Assembly (NCBI GenBank): GCA_963402885.1
Contig: OY727100.1
Location: forward strand, 3,906,001 to 3,970,000
DNA: 64,000 bases
Direction of reading: 5' to 3'
From: Antedon bifida
Taxonomy: Eukaryota; Echinodermata; Crinoidea; Comatulida; Antedonidae
The position numbers and the translations under genes are program-made. Below the pieces are notes generated by a model. That model had not been told where the DNA came from. It saw nothing but the letters and a program-made list of their open reading frames with translations, and ran no database searches. Below are positions 59,569 through 64,000 of the stretch, piece by piece. Numbering within the stretch: position 1 is the stretch's first letter; each line of letters begins with the position of its first letter.

Positions 59569-60672
59569 TCAGCTGCGAGGGTCTGCGCATTCCCTGGTAG
59601 ATCGTTTCAACTGGTGTAACTCTTGTAATTGTCTATACTGATCTCTTTCAAGTCTTCGATGCTCTCCCTCGACATCCTACATAAAATAAAATTAAACATG
59701 ATAAATTCACAGATTTATGTAAAATGCACTGTATGTGATAAAGATACTTTTACGCAGTCAGCTGCAACTGACTGAATTCTGTTTGTGAGCAGTTCTTTCT
59801 TTCTTTCATTCTTTCTCTCAATTTTAAAAACTTCATCAATAATAAAAATCATTGAGTGTGTAAAGCTTAGGATTAAAGGTCACAAAACTCAGACAGGGTT
59901 CAGGTTCTATGGAACATGCATCTCTAATTATTTAAAACATAAAACATTTGTCTTAGCATCTCTTCTCGGCTTCGAGAGATGGGATTAAAGGGAAAATTGA
60001 ATGTTACGAATGTACATTGGATTTTGTTCAGCATCCAAAAAAATGTTTCATATTTGTGGCAAAAGTAGCTATATCTGCCTTACCTGTTTTTTAGATTGGA
60101 CTTGCCCTGCTATTTTAATTAGCTCCGAGTTTTGTGCTTGTAATTTAGAAATCTGTTCATGCAAAACAGCTTTTTCCATATTGTGTTCTAAAAAAAGTAA
60201 ACATACCATATTGTTTCAAATAATATATAATATTTATTGATTACATTTGTAAAACATATTGTGTATTCCTTATGTTTAATATTATATGAATAAATCATCA
60301 AGTTTAAAAACTAAATTTGCCAACTGCAGACTTTTGCAAAACATATTTTTTGCAGTTTGCTGAAGTTTCCCAAAGTTTGTCAACATTAGAAAACTTTTCT
60401 TGGCCAATGCCAAATGTTTGCCAGTGTAGACTAGGCTTTAGGATATACTGTAGGCCTACCATTCACATGTTTCCTGTAGGCCTCCATCAGCACTTCCAAC
60501 CCTGGCCATTTAAAGCCAGGATCCTCACTTCTACTGCACTCTTGCTCCTGGTCCTTTTTAAACGTTGTTTCAGCAGACGACGCAGATTGTTGTGAAGAAA
60601 GGTTGATCACAGTTTCCCGCCTTTTTGTCTTCGGAGACTCTGCTCTAGGATGATAAACTACCGAATTCTGGC
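59569..60672 (-). CDS. GSE1: GSE1-like exons, C-terminal coiled-coil module
   Basis: Three last exons. 60460-60672 encodes a charged linker (ESPKTKRRETVINLSSQQ) and PGFKWPGLEVLMEAYRKHV. 60084-60187 encodes EHNMEKAVLHEQISKLQAQN. 59569-59676 encodes DVEGEHRRLERDQYRQLQEL and ends with TGA at 59569-59571. Hydrophobic residues at a/d spacing over about 70 residues predict a parallel coiled coil, likely for complex assembly. The donor after exon 60460-60672 lies in a TAGGCCTAC word (GTAGGCC). Confidence 0.72.
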
Positions 60673-63600
60673 CTGCAAAATGAGTTACTTAGATATTTAA
60701 TGTGTAAAGACGGTCATTTATTGAAGTTACTGGATTCTAAAATCATTTTGCTTAAACCTTGCCAATAAAGGAACCTAATTGTGTGTGTATTTGAACAGGT
60801 CAACAAGGATCGATATCAAAGATCAGACATAAATCAACTTCATACAAAATTGCAGCTAATATAATTTTCTCTAGGTCAAGTGCATCATTGGAATACTGTA
60901 CAAAATTCATTACTAAACAGCAAAATTCAAGTGTAGGATGAGCAGTGTCAGTTCCTATATGACCTAAGCAGGGTCACTTTATAGGGCGTGAACAGTGTCT
61001 AGACTACTTGACTGGGTATGCTTAGGCCTATGATGTACATCCAAGCTTTTAAAGGAAGTAAATGAATGTTTTGTATTTAGTAGTAGATATATTTCCACTT
61101 TGAACTCTGACCCTCAGAAACCTCCATTACAGTTATACATCTACTATTCAATTATTTTGATATTTGTTTGAATTATTATTTACCTGACTTTTGATTAGCA
61201 AGTGACTCCTGGGTTGTCCTTAATACAGATTGGTGAAATTCTTGCACAAATTGTTCGGCCAAAGTCTTTGGTTTTGTTGATGAAATTGAGGGCGAGTGTC
61301 TAAACATATCTGGACCATACTTTAACGTCGCCCTAGGCTCAGGATCATACTGTTCTTTCTTAATGTCTCGCATGATATTGTTCGATTTGTGTCGCATAGA
61401 AGGAATAATTTTATCGTGCAACATTTTGCCATGTTGGTATTGATTGCTTAAACCATTGTCATCTTTGTTATCTCTTGGTGGCGCTATTTGTAGAAGAGGG
61501 CTGGGGTTTGATAAAACTGGACTTGCTGTGGAATGAGGTGGACTTGAAGTGGGTCCGTCACTTTCACATTCATGTTTGTTTGATTGCACTGGTTGTGTAG
61601 CATCAGCTGCTACTGAAAAAAATATTTAAAAAATACAATGATGAGGTCTGTGGAAAAGTAAGTACTGACAACAGCAACATTGACAAACTCCCAAACCTGG
61701 ATACGAGATACAGGAAATACGAACAGCTACACTGCAGATAATGTGTGTTGATGTAAGCCATGGAAAGCTGGAATAGATTACCTACTATAGAAACTGTGCA
61801 TATAGTCAATATTTGGTGTAGTGCTATCGGCACAGTAGACCATTTGTGATATTCATTGTTTCCTATTGCTAAAGTAAACCATGCACCTAATACCTTATTT
61901 TCTATCGGTAAGGTTGTATGTGTTCCCTAATTATGTGGATGGTTATCAAGGCAATATCAACAGTAATACTACAAATAATGTTAGAATTGGGAATTTATAA
62001 ACGTACATTATATTTAATTTGTTTATATTCAACAAGACTGTCGAGCAAGTCAGTTGGGAAAATAAATATTAATACCTGTAATATTCTGATCGGTTTTCTT
62101 TTGAGAAACATCTACATTATTATTCTGTTCCTTCGCCTTTAGTTCATTTTCTCTTCTCTTGGCCCTGTATGCTAAAATTATCGCTTGTTCTTTATCCATT
62201 GCTAAAAAAAATAAAAATACAAATCTAGAACTTTTTTTAAAATTCTTTTTTAAAGTAAATTTATAATGAACATGCTATCTTTTTATATAAAATTATAAAG
62301 CAGAAAATATATAAAATTATAACTGTACATTCAATCATAATCATGTACTAATACTATACATGACAATAGAATATAAATTATATAAGATTTACTGCAATAC
62401 AATAAAAACGTTGTTAAGAAGAAATACCCTAGCTGAAGACAATACGAAATTAAGAATGATAGAATGCAAGTGGACACGATTTGAAAGGACGCGCAGTTGT
62501 AATGATACGTCAACAAGATCACGAATAAACTCCCTTGTGGTGTTGAATCAAATGTCGATGATGTATGCGGATGACAGATGATTGACATTTCACCACACCC
62601 TTTCTGCATAACCTCAATAATACCACATTGTGCTACATTAATATTTGCCTTTTATGTACAGTATTACAAAAAACAATCATTAAATAATAATCCATACAGC
62701 GCATTTATTGAAATATGTATATATATTTTAGAAGTTGTTTTACATTGGTATTCCATGCTAATTAATAGGTCAGTAGAATTCTTTCTAAAAATATTACTAT
62801 TCACATTGTCTTTTGACCAAAGATAAATGAAAACAAATGGAAATTGTGTGAAAATCAAGGCAGAGGAAAACGAGAGAAACGTGTCACTCTATCCCAGTAA
62901 TTCAAGGACAAGTGTCTTCATTTTGTTTACGCTTCCTGGAATACATGTTGGATGTATACCTACACTATTGATACCAACTGTTGTTTTTTCAGGGTAGCAG
63001 CTACACACTTTGTTAAGTCTACACCTAGCAGACATTACCAACGTTTTGGTTTGCCACTGTGTTTTGTTGCTGTCTACTATTTTGTTCATCTGCAGGATCA
63101 CAGGCCTACAAAGGCTGTTCGGCAAATCAGTTTGTCTGAAAGGTGCGTGGCCAAATTTATGCTAAGTTTGTAGAAGTTTGACCACTGGTCACACAGCAAA
63201 CATTTGGGAACTAAACTAAAGTTTCCTAGCATAGACTATGGAGAGAAACTTATCACAAGGAACATTTTTTTCTAACCATCCAACTGTCAGGTGTGATCCA
63301 GAATAGAATAATAACCAATAACCACAAACTAACCTTTCCTTCTTTCAGGTACAACTACTTCTAGCGACAAACCACCAAAGAAGTGACATTTGCTCCTGTA
63401 GTCTGGTTGACATTCAAATTCAGATGTCGTGATCGGTAGTGGAGATGGCAACTCTCCTTTTGGCTCTTCCATTTTAAGAGATTTTGCTGGTGGTAGGCAA
63501 TCTTCTTGTAGCATTATCCGTCTTTTTAAGCGTTTTTGTGATTTAAGTGCTAAAAATAGAATAGTATAAAAATGTCCCAAAATCGCATGAACAAGAAAAC

Positions 63601-64000
63601 TAGGTCATTGTGAACTACATATTTTTATTTTCAACTTTATCTCCATAACCCTTTTATCTCCATACTCTTAAAAGTTTAATATATGCATCCTTACTATTTA
63701 TTTGCAAAATCCTATTCTACTCTTCAAATAAATGTATATAATGCACTGTATACAGTACCTTCTTTCTTTCTTTGTGTTACAAGTCCAACCGTTGAAAATA
63801 AATTCATTTTGTCTTTTGACCTATCCAACGGAAAGCACGACTTGGTAGATATTTTTTCCATTTTCATTCGGTATCGTTCCTTCTTTTCCTCCACATCTTC
63901 CTCACTATCTGATTCACTGTCACTTGTAAAATAAATTCCAATTTGTCTCGACTTTTGCCGTTTCTTTTCTTCCAAATCTAATTTACTTAAAACATTATTT
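59569..64000 (-). CDS. GSE1: GSE1-like nuclear coiled-coil protein, C-terminal 7 exons (5' part outside window)
   Basis: GSE1 is a chromatin-associated protein of the CoREST/HDAC-type corepressor environment in vertebrates. Exons 5' to 3' (minus strand): 64000-63759 (partial), 63334-63549, 62076-62201, 61184-61612, 60460-60672, 60084-60187 and 59569-59676; all introns are GT-AG and the phases agree. About 478 residues are visible. The order is a basic then acidic stretch (IYFTSDSESDSEED), a conserved-looking segment (KMNLFSTVGLVTQRKKE, then ALKSQKRLKRRIML), a Ser/Pro-rich linker, LAEQFVQEFHQSVLRTTQES, GFKWPGLEVLMEAYRKHVN, and a C-terminal coiled coil (EKAVLHEQISKLQAQNSELI, LERDQYRQLQELHQLKR) ending ADPRS. 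The family name rests on remembered resemblance and on the convergent position beside GINS2, as in human 16q24.1. A homology search is needed for certainty. Confidence 0.68.
60310..60440. other. Possible decayed MITE in GSE1-like intron
   Basis: TTTGCCAACTGCAGACTTTT at the left and GCCAGTGTAGACTAGGCTTT at the right are partly inverted (the reverse complement of the right reads AAAGCCTAGTCTACACTGGC). GTAGAC/GTCTAC words like those of the palindromic MITE family are present. Weak. Confidence 0.25.
60673..61183. other. GSE1-like intron
   Basis: A 511-bp intron with no further signal except a CTTAGGCCTATG word near 61021. Confidence 0.55.
62202..63333. other. GSE1-like intron
   Basis: A 1132-bp intron, AT-rich, without coding signal. 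Part of 63090-63240 (CAGGCCTACAAAGGCTGTTC, TTGACCACTGGTCACACAG) may be repeat-derived, but no paired end was found. Confidence 0.55.

Noticed and set aside
62360-63173. Several open frames of 70-90 codons on both strands in the GSE1-like intron
   Set aside because: No splice continuity, no family resemblance, and both strands are open by AT-rich composition.

Overview
This is a eukaryotic nuclear window, most likely from a marine invertebrate deuterostome, and an echinoderm is my best guess. The evidence is split genes with GT-AG introns, a very AT-rich background, several families of TIR elements, a tRNA-derived SINE, frequent TAGGCCTA-type words, and protein-coding genes that resemble vertebrate orthologues closely. 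The species call is an inference.

Layout. (1) 1-35206 is one uninterrupted satellite array with a monomer of about 186 bp. A shorter form of about 132 bp is common from 20 to 34 kb. Nested higher-order repeats of 1649 bp and 1550 bp were measured from shared variants. The standard monomer carries a long inverted repeat around a GC-rich loop. (2) 35207-36400 is a decayed APE-type LINE fragment on the minus strand. It keeps an ORF1 coiled coil and the start of the ORF2 endonuclease but lacks everything downstream. (3) 36401-37404 is more satellite, and an inverted satellite scrap lies at 37555-37610. (4) 39334-52438, minus strand, is a complete anillin gene (ANLN): 17 coding exons, about 1033 residues. 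(5) 52439-53171 is a compact divergent promoter region. (6) 53172-55215, plus strand, is a complete GINS2/PSF2 gene: 4 coding exons, 178 residues. (7) 55203-58864 is an intergenic run of four unrelated minisatellites. (8) 59569-64000, minus strand, holds the last seven exons (about 478 residues) of a nuclear charged and coiled-coil protein. I assign it to GSE1 from protein resemblance and from its tail-to-tail position next to GINS2, which is also the human arrangement.

How the genes relate. Anillin scaffolds the cytokinetic ring, and GINS2 is a subunit of the replicative CMG helicase. Both are proliferation genes. Here they are head-to-head with 733 bp between start codons, and the interval holds a CpG-rich core with a near-consensus ZNF143/Staf site, an E2F-like site and a CHR-like hexamer. 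ANLN intron 1 is mostly transposon: a 2178-bp element with long TIRs and a perfect 8-bp target duplication, carrying a 71-bp tandem array, and a second TIR element of about 779 bp.

All exon joins were derived by hand from splice-site and reading-frame consistency and from remembered human orthologues. No database search was run.
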